Below, in pieces: positions 35,105-44,207 of a stretch of DNA of 52,262 nucleotides. Source of the stretch: an uncultured Rhodobacterales bacterium (lineage in GTDB: Bacteria > Pseudomonadota > Alphaproteobacteria > Rhodobacterales > Rhodobacteraceae); NCBI GenBank assembly GCA_903873585.1, contig CAIQOV010000048.1:1-52262 (forward strand). The letters run 5' to 3'. The notes beneath the pieces were generated by a model. The model saw nothing but the letters and a program-made list of their open reading frames with translations. It was not told the origin of the DNA and did no database searches. Both the position numbers and the translations under genes were made by a program. The first letter of the stretch is position 1; every line of letters begins with the position of its first letter.

Positions 35105-36040
35105 TTACAGTTTCGCTGCGACCAAAGCTTCCAGCTTCATCGCGTCGATGTGGAAGTTGCGAATGCCTTCGGCCAGCTTTTCGGTGGCCATGGCGTCTTC
35201 GTTATGGGCCCAGCGGAAATCAGCCTCTGACGTATGCGCCGCCGTACCCGTGACCGCCCCTGCGGTTAGCTTGCGCGCAAGCACACCTTCGTCGGCGGCA
35301 AGCTTTGCGATCAGGTCAGGCGAGATCGTCAGCCGGTCGCAGCCGGCCAGCGCTTCAATCTGGCCGGGGTTGCGGAAAGACGCGCCCATCACCACGGTGG
35401 CGATGCCGTGCGACTTGTAGTGGTCATAGATGCGGCGGACCGACAGAACGCCGGGGTCTTCCTCGGCCGTGTAGGTCTGGCCCGTGGCTTTGGAAAACCA
35501 ATCTGTGATCCGGCCCACGAAGGGCGAGATCAAGAACACCCCCGCATCGGCACAGGCCTTGGCTTGCGCCATGGAAAACAGCAGGGTCAGGTTGCACTGG
35601 ATGCCTTCGCGTTCCAGCACGCGGGCGGCTTGGATGCCTTCCCATGTGGCGGCGAGTTTGATCAAGATGCGGTCAGCGCCGACGCCAAGCTTGGCGTAAG
35701 CCTCAATCAAAGCGCGGGCCTTGGCGATTGAGGCGTCTTTGTCAAACGACAGGCGGGCGTCAACTTCGGTTGACACGCGGCCCGGCACGATGGCGGCAAG
35801 TTCTGCGCCCAAGCCCACGGTCAGGTTTTGCACAATCGCCGCCACAGCGTTGCTTTGGCCTTTCAGGCGCGCCACGGTTTGGGTGAATTTGTCCTGCATC
35901 GCGGGGCTTTGCATGGCTTTGAGCACCAGCGAGGGGTTGGTGGTGCAGTCTTGCGGGGCCAAGCGGCGCACGGCGTCAAGGTCGCCAGTATCGGCGACGA
36001 CAACGGTCATGGCGCTAAGTTGGTCAAGTTTGCTGGTCAT
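35105..36040 (-). CDS. tal: Transaldolase
   Basis: A class-I aldolase-type transaldolase of 311 residues that moves a dihydroxyacetone unit between sugar phosphates through a Schiff base. DCTTNPSLVLKAM starts the barrel, VSTEVDARLSFD follows, and the catalytic Lys lies in RILIKLAATWEG. CNLTLLFSMAQAKACADAGVFLISPFVGRI and VMGASFRNPGQI complete the TalB-like pattern. The start has AAAGGAC eight bases upstream and overlaps the ROK repressor stop by four bases. Its place in a catabolic operon, not with transketolase, suggests a dedicated role. Confidence 0.93.
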   Translation of the reverse strand: MTSKLDQLSAMTVVVADTGDLDAVRRLAPQDCTTNPSLVLKAMQSPAMQDKFTQTVARLKGQSNAVAAIVQNLTVGLGAELAAIVPGRVSTEVDARLSFDKDASIAKARALIEAYAKLGVGADRILIKLAATWEGIQAARVLEREGIQCNLTLLFSMAQAKACADAGVFLISPFVGRITDWFSKATGQTYTAEEDPGVLSVRRIYDHYKSHGIATVVMGASFRNPGQIEALAGCDRLTISPDLIAKLAADEGVLARKLTAGAVTGTAAHTSEADFRWAHNEDAMATEKLAEGIRNFHIDAMKLEALVAAKL

Positions 36041-37272
36041 GAAGCGGTCCTTTGGCGAAGTTCGCGGGAAGCGGGGATGGCCTTGTTTGGCACGGCAGGC
36101 GCTGTTGGGAAAGGGGGTGCGGTTGGGCTGATAAGCGGGGCTTGCCCCAAGTCGGGCAAGGCAAACATCCGCGCACGCAGGCGGGCAGCAGCCCCGATGG
36201 CCGCCCCTTCACGTCCATAGCGCGCAAGGTGCAGGCTGGGGGCGGCGTGGCCTTGCAGCATCAGAGTTGCAAGGTGCCGTGTGACTTTATCGGCCACGGT
36301 GGGGTAAAGTTCTGACAGCGGGCCGCCCAGCACAATGCGGGCGGGGTCTAAAAGGTGGGCGGCGTTGGCAAGGCCAATCGCCAAAGCCTCGGCCCACAGA
36401 TCAAGGGCGGCTTGGGTTTGCGGGGTCTGGGCGGTGGCGAGCAGGTCAGCCACGCCCTGTGCGACCGACCAGCCCGCGCGCATGGCGGCGGGAAAGCCTG
36501 CGGCCCCTGCCATGGTTTCCAAAGCGCCTGCCTTACCCCGAACAGACACAATCATATGCCCCAATTCACCCGCAAACCCATGCGCGCCGCTGATCATGCG
36601 GCCTTCATCCAGATAGGCGGAACCGACACCTTCGGCCAAAAGCACCATCAGCAGGCTGTCGGGTTCGGGGTCGGCGGCACGCTCGGCGCTGGCGAAGGCG
36701 AAGGCGTCATTGCACACGTCGATCTGCCATGCAGCAGGGGCGGCGGCGTGCAGCGCGGCTTGCAGGGCAAAGTTGCGCCATCCCAAAAGGGGCGCGTTGA
36801 CGACTTGGCCTTGTCGGCCGACCAAGCCGGGGATGGCAACGCCAAGGCCCGTCAGGCGGGCGGGGTCTGTTTGGGCGGCGAGGGTCTGCGCCACAGACAG
36901 AATGCGCGGCACCATGGCTTGCGGGTCGTGGAAGGCTTCGCCCGTGGGGCTGGCGTGGCGTGCGACAACTTGCATATTCAGGTCCAACAGCACGCCAGAA
37001 ATGGCGCGGGTGTCGATCTCAACCCCGATAAACAGCGCGCCTTGCGGGTTTAAGTGCAGCGCCACGCCGGGGCGACCGATGCGGTCGGGCGTGGGGGTGG
37101 GCGTTTCCAGAACCAACCCTGCCGCTGTCAACTCGCCCACCGCATGGCCGATGGTGGCGCGGGTGACGCCCAGCGCGCGCGCCATATCGGCACGGCTTAA
37201 GCGCTGCCCGCCTTGCAGCAAGCGCAGGCAATGGCGTGCATTCATGCGGCGTAACAGGCGGGTGGTGTTCAC
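36037..37272 (-). CDS. ROK-family transcriptional repressor (NagC/XylR type)
   Basis: A 411-residue protein. An N-terminal winged helix-turn-helix (LSRADMARALGVTRATIGHAVGELTAAGLV, about residues 25-54) is joined to a ROK sugar-binding domain with FIGVEIDTRAISGVLLD, LAEGVGSAYLDEG and FAGELGHMIV. The zinc motif after GELGHM has no cysteines (SVRGKAGALE where CxCGxxGCLE is usual). It is embedded in the operon, with four-base overlaps to both neighbours, so it probably regulates the operon and itself. The C-terminal 40 residues are Pro/Ala-rich. The inducer is unknown. Confidence 0.88.
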   Translation of the reverse strand: MNTTRLLRRMNARHCLRLLQGGQRLSRADMARALGVTRATIGHAVGELTAAGLVLETPTPTPDRIGRPGVALHLNPQGALFIGVEIDTRAISGVLLDLNMQVVARHASPTGEAFHDPQAMVPRILSVAQTLAAQTDPARLTGLGVAIPGLVGRQGQVVNAPLLGWRNFALQAALHAAAPAAWQIDVCNDAFAFASAERAADPEPDSLLMVLLAEGVGSAYLDEGRMISGAHGFAGELGHMIVSVRGKAGALETMAGAAGFPAAMRAGWSVAQGVADLLATAQTPQTQAALDLWAEALAIGLANAAHLLDPARIVLGGPLSELYPTVADKVTRHLATLMLQGHAAPSLHLARYGREGAAIGAAARLRARMFALPDLGQAPLISPTAPPFPTAPAVPNKAIPASRELRQRTAS

Positions 37273-38066
37273 GCCTGCGCCTTTAAAAACTGCGCAAGGG
37301 CTTGGCGGAATGCGGCCACATGGGCGGGCTTGTCGCGGCCCTTGGCGGGCAGGTCGGTGAGGGTGGCATGGGGGACTAGGGCTGCGAGGTCTGCGCCGTA
37401 AGCGGCGGGGTGCACATAGTCTTGCCCCGTGGTCAGCACCAGTGTGGGCTGCGTCAGGGCGGCGATTTGTGCGCGCGTTACGCCCGGCCCATCAAGCGGA
37501 ATGCTTTGTAGCAGGGCCACCGTGGTATCAGGGCGCGGGCGGGTGAAAAAGCTTGCGAGCGAGGCGGCGTTGTCAGGCGAGGCAAGGCTTAGGTCGCGGT
37601 AGACCTTGCCCGATTGAAACAACGCCCGCCCGATTTCGCCGTGACGGGCCAGTTGGCGGGCGACCTCGGCATAAGATTGCATCGTTTCGGGGGCGGCTTG
37701 GTCAACCCAAGCGGGGCGCGCCAAGATCAGCGCCTTGACGCGCTGCGGATGCGTCACCGCCAGCCGCAAGGCGATGGCAGCCCCCAGCGAAATACCACCC
37801 ATTGCCACGCTTTGCAGGCCCAGATGGTCCATCAGCGCCAAGACATCTTGGCCAAACTGCGCGATAGACAGGCGGGCGGGGTCGCCAAGGTCTGACCGCT
37901 CATGCCCGCGACATAGCAGGGTGATGCGGGTAAATCCTTCGGGAAAGACCTCGGCCGGTTGGGCAGCGGTGGCACCTAGGCCGTGCTGCCATATGACAGC
38001 GGGGCCTTGCCCTGCGATGTCGTAGGCAAGGCGGCAACCGTCGGGGGTTTGGAAACTGTGCGTCAT
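37269..38066 (-). CDS. Alpha/beta hydrolase
   Basis: A 265-residue alpha/beta-hydrolase-fold protein. The oxyanion strand is VIWQHGLGAT, the nucleophile Ser is in GGISLGAAIA (near residue 97), and Asp in the TGQDYVHPA region and a C-terminal His (KPAHVAAF) are candidates to complete the triad. The ATG at 38066 overlaps the isomerase stop by four bases and is preferred over 38075. It could remove an acyl group or open a lactone made by the dehydrogenase in the operon. The substrate is not visible from sequence. Confidence 0.85.
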   Translation of the reverse strand: MTHSFQTPDGCRLAYDIAGQGPAVIWQHGLGATAAQPAEVFPEGFTRITLLCRGHERSDLGDPARLSIAQFGQDVLALMDHLGLQSVAMGGISLGAAIALRLAVTHPQRVKALILARPAWVDQAAPETMQSYAEVARQLARHGEIGRALFQSGKVYRDLSLASPDNAASLASFFTRPRPDTTVALLQSIPLDGPGVTRAQIAALTQPTLVLTTGQDYVHPAAYGADLAALVPHATLTDLPAKGRDKPAHVAAFRQALAQFLKAQA

Positions 38067-38884
38067 AGCGCGCAAAGCTCTTGCAGCACGCGGGCGGCGC
38101 GGGGGGCTTGCGCGGGGTCAAACCCGTGGCCAATCAGGGGGCCTGTGTAGCCCGCTTGGCGAAGGCCAGCGACAAAGGCGGGTAGGTTGATGATGCCATC
38201 ACCGGGGGCCACAACGCGGCCAGTGGCATCGTGGTCTTTGGCATGGGCCAGCAGAAGGTCAGCCCCCAAAAGGTCGAAGGCTTGATCTAGAATCTTTTGC
38301 TGATGCACCGCCTGTTCGGGCGCAATCAGGTTGGCGGCATCCAGCACAATGCCCAAATGCGGCGCTTGCAACTGATCTAAGATCCGGCGGGCGGCGGGGG
38401 CATCGCAGATCACGTTGGCAGGTTCAGGTTCAATCCCCAAGCGCAGGCCATAGAACGCGGCGCGGTCCAAAGCGTGCGACAACTCGTCTGCCATATCGGC
38501 CCAAGCGGCGGCAGAGGTGTTTTGCGGATGATGCGCCCACATATTGCCCGCATCGCGAGAGCCTGTGCACAGCGTGACAATCGGCGCGCCGAGCGTTTGG
38601 GCCGCTTGCAGCACCAGTTCAAACCGTTCGCCCATTTGGGCGCGATAGGCGGCGTCAGGGTGGGCCATGTTCCACGTCCCCGACAGAGCGCTGATCACAA
38701 CCCCCGCCGCAGCCGCCTGATCGCGCACGGCCTGCAAACCCTTGGGGGCGGTTTCGGGCAAGGGTTGCAGGCCCAGATTGGAAAGGTTGAACTGCACCGC
38801 GCCAAAGCCATCAGCCTTTACAGCGGCAAAGGTCGCTTCAGCCGTCGTCAGCGGATAGGTGCGCGAAAATATGGCGGGCGTCAT
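38063..38884 (-). CDS. Sugar phosphate isomerase/epimerase-like TIM barrel
   Basis: A 273-residue AP-endonuclease-2-type TIM barrel. Metal-site candidates are the Glu in GLRLGIEPEP, the Asp in GIVLDAANL and the His in LLLAHAKDHD. The last ligand, usually a Glu, falls in GPLIGHGFD and looks like a His. Such proteins (IolE, Hyi, xylose-isomerase-like) rearrange sugars or dehydrate inositols. It overlaps the dehydrogenase and hydrolase genes by four bases each, so all three should be made together. Confidence 0.85.
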   Translation of the reverse strand: MTPAIFSRTYPLTTAEATFAAVKADGFGAVQFNLSNLGLQPLPETAPKGLQAVRDQAAAAGVVISALSGTWNMAHPDAAYRAQMGERFELVLQAAQTLGAPIVTLCTGSRDAGNMWAHHPQNTSAAAWADMADELSHALDRAAFYGLRLGIEPEPANVICDAPAARRILDQLQAPHLGIVLDAANLIAPEQAVHQQKILDQAFDLLGADLLLAHAKDHDATGRVVAPGDGIINLPAFVAGLRQAGYTGPLIGHGFDPAQAPRAARVLQELCAL

Positions 38885-39963
38885 ACCGGCCCCGTGGCAT
38901 CGGCCAGCTTCACCGGCTGCCCCGTTTCGGCAGAGCGCATCACCGCCACCATGGCGCGCACCGATTCCAGCCCGTCAACGATCGACGCCCCTGTCATCGG
39001 CGCGCCCTTTAAGATCACATCGCCGAAGCCTTCCAGCTGGCGGCGGTAGAAATGCCCATCCGCCCCCAGCACGCGGTGGGTTGAGGCGTCAGCCTCGCGG
39101 AAAATATCCACCTCGGATGCGCGGTAATACCACGGGTTCAGGATATTCGCCTTGATCGAGCCGTTCTGGCCGTAGATCTGAAAGCCCTCGTGCCAATCCA
39201 TCCGCACGGCCAAGGTCAGGTCCAAATGGCCCAAGGCGCGGTTTTCAAATTCAACATCAATGAACCACGACATGGCCCCGTATTTCTCACGGTGGCGGGC
39301 GTGGACCTCGACAATCGGGCCAGACAGGTAGCGGGCAAGGTCCAAAAGATGGCAGCCGTGGGCCAGCATATTGTAGCGGCGCAGGTTGGCTTTGGGGTTC
39401 TCAGACGGCTTGATCGCTCGCGACCCTGTGCGCGGCACGGGTTGGATCGCATCGGTGTTGGTATAACGTGCAGTGGAATCGCAATACCACGCCTTTAAAG
39501 CCAAAATCTCGCCCATCTCATCGGTCAGAAAGTCTTTGGCCGACTGGATGCCCGGATCAAAGCGCAGCATATGGCCGACTTGCAACGTCTTACCCGTGGC
39601 ATCGACAACCTTTTGCAATTCCAGCACTTCTTCGACCGACAGGCCGATGGGCTTTTCGCAAAACACATGCTTGCCCGCCTGCAAAGCGCGGATCGCGGCG
39701 GGGACGTGGAAGGCGTCAGAGGTGGCGATGATGACGGCCTCTACCGTGTCATCAGCCAGCATCGCGTCATAGTCCAGATAGATGGCGGCGGCGTCATAGA
39801 AAGCGCCAAAACGGTTGGCCAAGCCTTCATCAGCATCGCAAACGGCGCGCAATTCGGTGTTGCGGGCCTTTTGCACCGATTCCAGATGGCCGAATTGCGA
39901 GATGGGGCCACAGCCCAAGATCCCCACCCCAAGCAGGCGCTGTTCTTTCTTGATGGCCATCAT
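38881..39963 (-). CDS. Gfo/Idh/MocA-family oxidoreductase
   Basis: The first gene of the operon, 360 residues. The Rossmann motif GVGILGCGPIS is near residue 12, the characteristic CEKPIGLS (catalytic Lys) near residue 100, and the substrate-site NMLAHGCHLLDLARYL near residue 195. The family oxidises sugars, inositols or their derivatives with NAD(P). An AGGAGGAC site precedes ATGATG. The frame stays open far upstream to 40302, but that would run into the divergent phosphomannomutase. The substrate is unknown. Confidence 0.9.
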   Translation of the reverse strand: MMAIKKEQRLLGVGILGCGPISQFGHLESVQKARNTELRAVCDADEGLANRFGAFYDAAAIYLDYDAMLADDTVEAVIIATSDAFHVPAAIRALQAGKHVFCEKPIGLSVEEVLELQKVVDATGKTLQVGHMLRFDPGIQSAKDFLTDEMGEILALKAWYCDSTARYTNTDAIQPVPRTGSRAIKPSENPKANLRRYNMLAHGCHLLDLARYLSGPIVEVHARHREKYGAMSWFIDVEFENRALGHLDLTLAVRMDWHEGFQIYGQNGSIKANILNPWYYRASEVDIFREADASTHRVLGADGHFYRRQLEGFGDVILKGAPMTGASIVDGLESVRAMVAVMRSAETGQPVKLADATGPV

Positions 39964-39987
39964 GTCCTCCTGTGATGTAGTTTGTTT

Positions 39988-40005
39988 ACGAATGATACGA
40001 ATTCG
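39988..40005. promoter_or_regulatory. Candidate operator between the dehydrogenase and phosphomannomutase genes
   Basis: Two direct ACGAAT repeats (39988-39993 and 39997-40002), the second lying within a CGAATTCG palindrome (39998-40005), occupy the 112-bp divergent gap. They lie 25 to 42 bp before the operon start. The ROK repressor in the operon is the obvious candidate to bind here. This is inferred from position only. Confidence 0.4.
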
Positions 40006-40075
40006 CGTCAAGGCTTTGTCGCTTGCGAAATCACCGCATGGGCCGCATGATTTGCGCAGAACGAAAGGCTTTGAC

Positions 40076-41443
40076 ATGACCCTGACCTGCTTCACCTCAT
40101 ACGACATTCGGGGCCGCTTGGGCGTTGATCTGGATGCGGGCATTGCCTTTCGCATCGGGCGCGGCTTTGCGCGGGCCTTGGGGGCCAAGGTGGTGGCGGT
40201 GGGGCGCGATTGTCGGGCTTCATCGTTGGACCTAGCCGAAGCGGTGACAGCGGCGCTGCTGGCGGAAGGCGTGCAGGTGCTGGATCTGGGGCTGTCGGGC
40301 ACGGAAGAGATGTATCACGCCACATCGCATTTCGGGGCGGATGGCGGGATTGTTGTCACCGCCTCGCACAATCCGATTGATTACAATGGCATGAAGATGG
40401 TGCGCAAAGGGTCTGCGCCGTTGGATGGGGCGACGGGGCTTTCGGCCATCCGCGCCTTGGCAGAGGCGGATGATTTTGGTCCAACGCAAGGCGGCGGTGA
40501 GCGGGTCAATGTGGCGGTGGAAGCGCGGGCGGCCTATGTGAAAACGGTGCTGTCCTTCGTTGACATCGCAGCCCTGCGCCCGCTGACGGTGCTGGTCAAT
40601 GCAGGCAACGGCACGGCGGGGCCGACCTTTGATGCGCTGGCCGAAGGGTTAGCACAGCGCGGCTCGCCCCTGCGCTTTGTGCGGATGCACCATGCACCGG
40701 ATGGAAGCTTTCCCAATGGCATCCCCAATCCTTTGCTGCTGGAGAACCGCCCCGTGACGGCGGCGGCGGTTCTGGCAAATGGGGCCGACCTTGGCGTGGC
40801 GTGGGACGGCGACTTTGACCGGTGCTTTTTCTTTGACCACACCGGCGCGTTTGTGGATGGTGAATACATCGTGGGTCTGCTGGCTGCGGTTTTCTTGGAG
40901 AAAGAACAAGGGGCGCGGATTGTTCACGACCCGCGCGTGGTGTGGAACACGCAAGACATAGTTGCCGCCCAAGGTGGCGTCGCCTTGCAATCGCGCACGG
41001 GCCACGCCTTTGTCAAACAGGTGATGCGCGACACGGGAGCGGTCTATGGCGGCGAAATGTCAGCCCACCACTATTTCCGCGACTTCGCCTATTGCGATTC
41101 TGGCATGATCCCGTTCTTGCTGATCTGCGAGCTGATCAGCCGCCAAGGCGCTTTGGCCGATCTTGTCGCAGGGCGCAAAGCGGCGTTTCCTTCTTCTGGG
41201 GAGATCAACTTTCGCCTTAAGACCCCCACGGTGGCCCTCGCCCGCGTGCGCGAGATGTTCGAACCCTTGGCCGAAACAGTCGATGAAACCGACGGGTTCA
41301 GCCTGTCCTTTGGCGATTGGCGCATGAACCTGCGGTCATCAAATACCGAACCCTTGGTGCGGCTGAACATTGAATCGCGCGGGGATGCAGACCTGTTGCC
41401 GCAAAAGCTGGCGCTGATTTCGAAGGTGTTGCTGGAAGAGTGA
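40076..41443 (+). CDS. Phosphomannomutase / phosphoglucomutase
   Basis: A 455-residue alpha-D-phosphohexomutase. The N-terminal CFTSYDIRGRLG is typical, the phosphoserine is in VVTASHNPIDYNGMK (near residue 100), the metal loop GDFDRCFFFD near residue 245, the sugar loop YGGEMSAHHYFRDF near residue 325 and the phosphate loop SSNTEPLVRLNIES near the end. It interconverts 1- and 6-phosphates of mannose or glucose for polysaccharide or sugar-nucleotide synthesis. The ATG follows GAAAGGCTTTGAC. It is divergent from the MocA-type operon and may share its control. Its end is 14 bp from the convergent hydroxylase gene. Confidence 0.9.
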   Translation: MTLTCFTSYDIRGRLGVDLDAGIAFRIGRGFARALGAKVVAVGRDCRASSLDLAEAVTAALLAEGVQVLDLGLSGTEEMYHATSHFGADGGIVVTASHNPIDYNGMKMVRKGSAPLDGATGLSAIRALAEADDFGPTQGGGERVNVAVEARAAYVKTVLSFVDIAALRPLTVLVNAGNGTAGPTFDALAEGLAQRGSPLRFVRMHHAPDGSFPNGIPNPLLLENRPVTAAAVLANGADLGVAWDGDFDRCFFFDHTGAFVDGEYIVGLLAAVFLEKEQGARIVHDPRVVWNTQDIVAAQGGVALQSRTGHAFVKQVMRDTGAVYGGEMSAHHYFRDFAYCDSGMIPFLLICELISRQGALADLVAGRKAAFPSSGEINFRLKTPTVALARVREMFEPLAETVDETDGFSLSFGDWRMNLRSSNTEPLVRLNIESRGDADLLPQKLALISKVLLEE

Positions 41444-41457
41444 CCTGCAAAAGCCCG

Positions 41458-42456
41458 TCAGGTGCGATTCATTCGCGCCACGCGCCGTTTGAACCGCGCG
41501 TCCATCTGCGCCTCTGCTTCAGGCGTTCCATCGTGCCAAGTGCCAAACAACTTGTCCAATGGCATCAGGCCATCTCCGTAGTTCACCTCAAAATACTTGT
41601 GGTGCAGATAGTGGGAATAGGCGTGGGTATCAAAACCGCCCTGCCCCACCTCGATCTTATCAAAACCGATGTGGCCCACCATCGCCCCGAAGCCCGCAAA
41701 ATGCATCTGGTATAGCGCCAAGATAGGGTTTGACGGGATGATCAGGTGCAACAGCACCGAAGAAAAATACAAGATATGCTCAACCGGATGCATCGCCAGC
41801 GACGAAAACGGTGACGGGTTGACCGAGTTGTGGTGCACCGAATGCACCCATTTATACAGAAACGGCGTGTGGATCAGGCGGTGCACACAGAAAAAATGCA
41901 GTTCGTGCCAGATCGGCAGCACAAAACCTAAAGCAAGCAGGTACCACAAATTGCCGCTAAAACTGACCCACTGCACATACCCATTGGCAAAGGCCCAAAA
42001 GACCCCGACTTGATAGGCCGTCCAGATGGGCACGCCAAAGCCAAAACACCAAACCAGACTGTCCAGAGACTGGCGTTTGAAAAAGAACACATCGCTTTTG
42101 GTGTCATCGGGGAACCTGGCGTTGTATTTGAAACGCGTGCCCTGACGCCGCCGGATGTAAAGGCGCGCCTCAAAGACAGCGTAGAACACAAAAATCGCGG
42201 ACATGTTCAGGGCCAACAGGCGTAAGACCCATCCCAAAGCCAGATGCTGCATCGTGGCGAAATCTGGCATCAAAAAGTGCCAAAACACCACAGCAGAGGC
42301 CATGAAGAGAACGTTCCATGGCAACAGATAGCCCGGCAGCCATTTCAAAATCTTGATAGGGCGAGGCGGAAATGTGAACAGAGGCGAGATTTGAAGCGCG
42401 CGCGAAGGCGCCCAATCGCCGCGCTTATTGCGCGTGCCGTGTTGCAGATCGTCCAT
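41458..42456 (-). CDS. Sterol desaturase / fatty acid hydroxylase family membrane protein
   Basis: A 332-residue di-iron membrane oxygenase. Histidine boxes are HELHFFCVHRLIH (near residue 185), HSVHHN, and HYLHHKYFEVNYG near the C-terminus, spaced as in the family. Several hydrophobic segments lie between residues 40 and 110 and again near 150-180. Members hydroxylate or desaturate carotenoids, sterols or membrane fatty acids. The true substrate is unknown. An AGGAGG site precedes the ATG. It is transcribed alone on the minus strand between the phosphomannomutase and the tRNA. Confidence 0.9.
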   Translation of the reverse strand: MDDLQHGTRNKRGDWAPSRALQISPLFTFPPRPIKILKWLPGYLLPWNVLFMASAVVFWHFLMPDFATMQHLALGWVLRLLALNMSAIFVFYAVFEARLYIRRRQGTRFKYNARFPDDTKSDVFFFKRQSLDSLVWCFGFGVPIWTAYQVGVFWAFANGYVQWVSFSGNLWYLLALGFVLPIWHELHFFCVHRLIHTPFLYKWVHSVHHNSVNPSPFSSLAMHPVEHILYFSSVLLHLIIPSNPILALYQMHFAGFGAMVGHIGFDKIEVGQGGFDTHAYSHYLHHKYFEVNYGDGLMPLDKLFGTWHDGTPEAEAQMDARFKRRVARMNRT

Positions 42457-42578
42457 AAGTGCCTCCTGCCGATGCAGGGGAACGATAGCTTAGGCTTGTT
42501 GGTTTGGCTATTGGGAAGGGCTGCGATCATCATCAGCGCGCCCGAAACAGGCATTACCTAGTCATTCCCCGATTTTCT

Positions 42579-42664
42579 TGGTGCCCGCGGCCGGACTTGA
42601 ACCGGCACGGCCGTTCGGCCTAGAGATTTTAAGTCTCCTGTGTCTACCATTTCACCACGCGGGC
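42579..42664 (-). tRNA. tRNA-Leu, anticodon UAA
   Basis: The minus strand folds as a class-II tRNA. The acceptor stem is GCCCGCG with CGCGGGC, the anticodon stem-loop GAGACTTAAAATCTC presents TAA, a variable arm GGCCGAACGGCC follows, and the T-arm is CCGGTTCAAGTCCGG. The CCA end is encoded at 42579-42581. The long variable arm and the anticodon both indicate leucine. Confidence 0.97.
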
Positions 42665-42802
42665 GGCTTTGGGTACACTATCCGAAGCCATGGGGTGGGG
42701 TAAAGGCTTGGCAAACACCTTCGCGCAAATCTGCTGCAACGCGGCATTGACTAACGCGGCGCGGCGCGGTTTGGTGCTGCCGAGAGTTTGCGGGAGGGTA
42801 AG

Positions 42803-43507
42803 ATGAATAAGGAATATGCCAGTGCGTCAGCCGCGCTGGAGGGATTGTTGTTTGATGGCATGACCATCGCCAGCGGCGGGTTTGGTCTGTGTGGCATCCC
42901 CGAACTGTTGATTGAGGCCATTAAGAATGCGGGCACCAAAGACCTGACCATCGCGTCTAACAACGCAGGGGTTGATGGCTTTGGCTTGGGCGTTTTGCTT
43001 GCCACCCGTCAGGTCAAAAAGATGATCTCGTCCTACGTGGGCGAAAACGCCGAATTCATGCGCCAGTATCTAAGCGGAGAGCTGGAACTGGAATTCACCC
43101 CGCAAGGCACTTTGGCAGAGCGTTTGCGCGCAGGGGGCGCTGGCATCCCCGGATTTTACACCAAAACCGGTGTGGGCACGGTGATCGCCGAGGGCAAAGA
43201 GCATAAGGATTTCAACGGCCAGACCTATATTCTGGAACGTGGTATCGTGGCGGATTTGTCGATTGTGAAAGCGTGGAAGGCTGACCCGTCAGGCAACCTT
43301 GTCTTTCGCAAAACCGCGCGCAACTTTAACCCGCCTGCGGCTACGGCTGGTAAAATCTGCGTGGCAGAGGTCGAAGAGATCGTGCCGCTGGGCAGCCTTG
43401 ACCCCGACCTGATCCACCTGCCGGGCATTTATGTGCACCGCCTGATCACAGGCCCGCACGAAAAGCGCATCGAAAACCGCACCACGCGCAAGAAGGAAAC
43501 ACTCTGA
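42803..43507 (+). CDS. scoA: 3-oxoacid CoA-transferase subunit A
   Basis: The alpha subunit of succinyl-CoA:3-oxoacid CoA-transferase, which activates acetoacetate with CoA from succinyl-CoA, 234 residues. The glycine-rich [20 protein letters not shown] is near the start, followed by the [12 protein letters not shown] and [13 protein letters not shown] stretches. A GGGAGGG site precedes the ATG at 42803. Its stop overlaps the scoB start as TGATG. It could also be a 3-oxoadipate CoA-transferase. No aromatic-ring genes are nearby, so acetoacetate is more likely. Confidence 0.93.
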   Translation: MNKEYASASAALEGLLFDGMTIASGGFGLCGIPELLIEAIKNAGTKDLTIASNNAGVDGFGLGVLLATRQVKKMISSYVGENAEFMRQYLSGELELEFTPQGTLAERLRAGGAGIPGFYTKTGVGTVIAEGKEHKDFNGQTYILERGIVADLSIVKAWKADPSGNLVFRKTARNFNPPAATAGKICVAEVEEIVPLGSLDPDLIHLPGIYVHRLITGPHEKRIENRTTRKKETL

Positions 43508-44151
43508 TGGCTGACGCGATCAAAGGCTGGGACCGCAATCAAATCGCCGCTCGTGCTGCGCTGGAACTGCGCGATGGCACTTATGTCAACCTTGGCATCG
43601 GCATTCCGACGCTGGTGTCAAACTACATCCCCGCAGGCGTCAACGTGACGCTGCAATCAGAAAACGGCATGCTGGGCATGGGCCCCTTTCCGGTTGAGGG
43701 CGACGAAGACCCCGATCTGATCAATGCCGGCAAGCAAACCATCACCGAACTGCCGCAAACCGCTTATTTCGACTCTGCCCAGTCGTTCGCCATGATCCGT
43801 GGTGGCAAAATTGCCATGGCGATCTTGGGCGCGATGGAGGTGAGCGAGGCGGGCGATTTGGCCAACTGGATGATCCCGGGCAAACTGGTCAAGGGCATGG
43901 GCGGCGCTATGGACCTTGTGGCAGGCGTGGGCCGCGTGGTGGTGGTGATGGACCACACCTCTAAGCACGGGGAATCCAAGGTGCTGCGTGAATGCACCTT
44001 GCCCTTGACCGGCAAAGCCGTGGTCAACCGCATCATCACCAATCTGGGCGTGCTGGATGTGGTGGCTGGTGGGTTGAAGATTGTCGAATTGGCCGACGGT
44101 GTAAGCGAAGCCGATCTGCGCGCCGCAACCGAGGCGCGGATCGTAGGCTAA
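43507..44151 (+). CDS. scoB: 3-oxoacid CoA-transferase subunit B
   Basis: The beta subunit, 214 residues. [14 protein letters not shown] is the first conserved block and Glu52 in [12 protein letters not shown] is the catalytic residue that forms the glutamyl-CoA thioester. [24 protein letters not shown] follows. Translation is coupled to scoA by a one-base overlap. A terminator follows 56 bp after its stop. Confidence 0.94.
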   Translation: MADAIKGWDRNQIAARAALELRDGTYVNLGIGIPTLVSNYIPAGVNVTLQSENGMLGMGPFPVEGDEDPDLINAGKQTITELPQTAYFDSAQSFAMIRGGKIAMAILGAMEVSEAGDLANWMIPGKLVKGMGGAMDLVAGVGRVVVVMDHTSKHGESKVLRECTLPLTGKAVVNRIITNLGVLDVVAGGLKIVELADGVSEADLRAATEARIVG

Positions 44152-44207
44152 CCGCAAAGGGTTGAGCGCGAAGGCATTTCAGCACCTTTGCGAAAAAAAT
44201 AGCGAAA

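Noticed and set aside
33428-41443. Assignment of the ROK operon to the sulfoquinovose transaldolase pathway or to inositol catabolism
   Set aside because: Single family resemblances exist (transaldolase, MocA-type dehydrogenase, TIM-barrel isomerase), but the defining sulfo-pathway isomerase and exporter and the iol genes B, C and D are absent.
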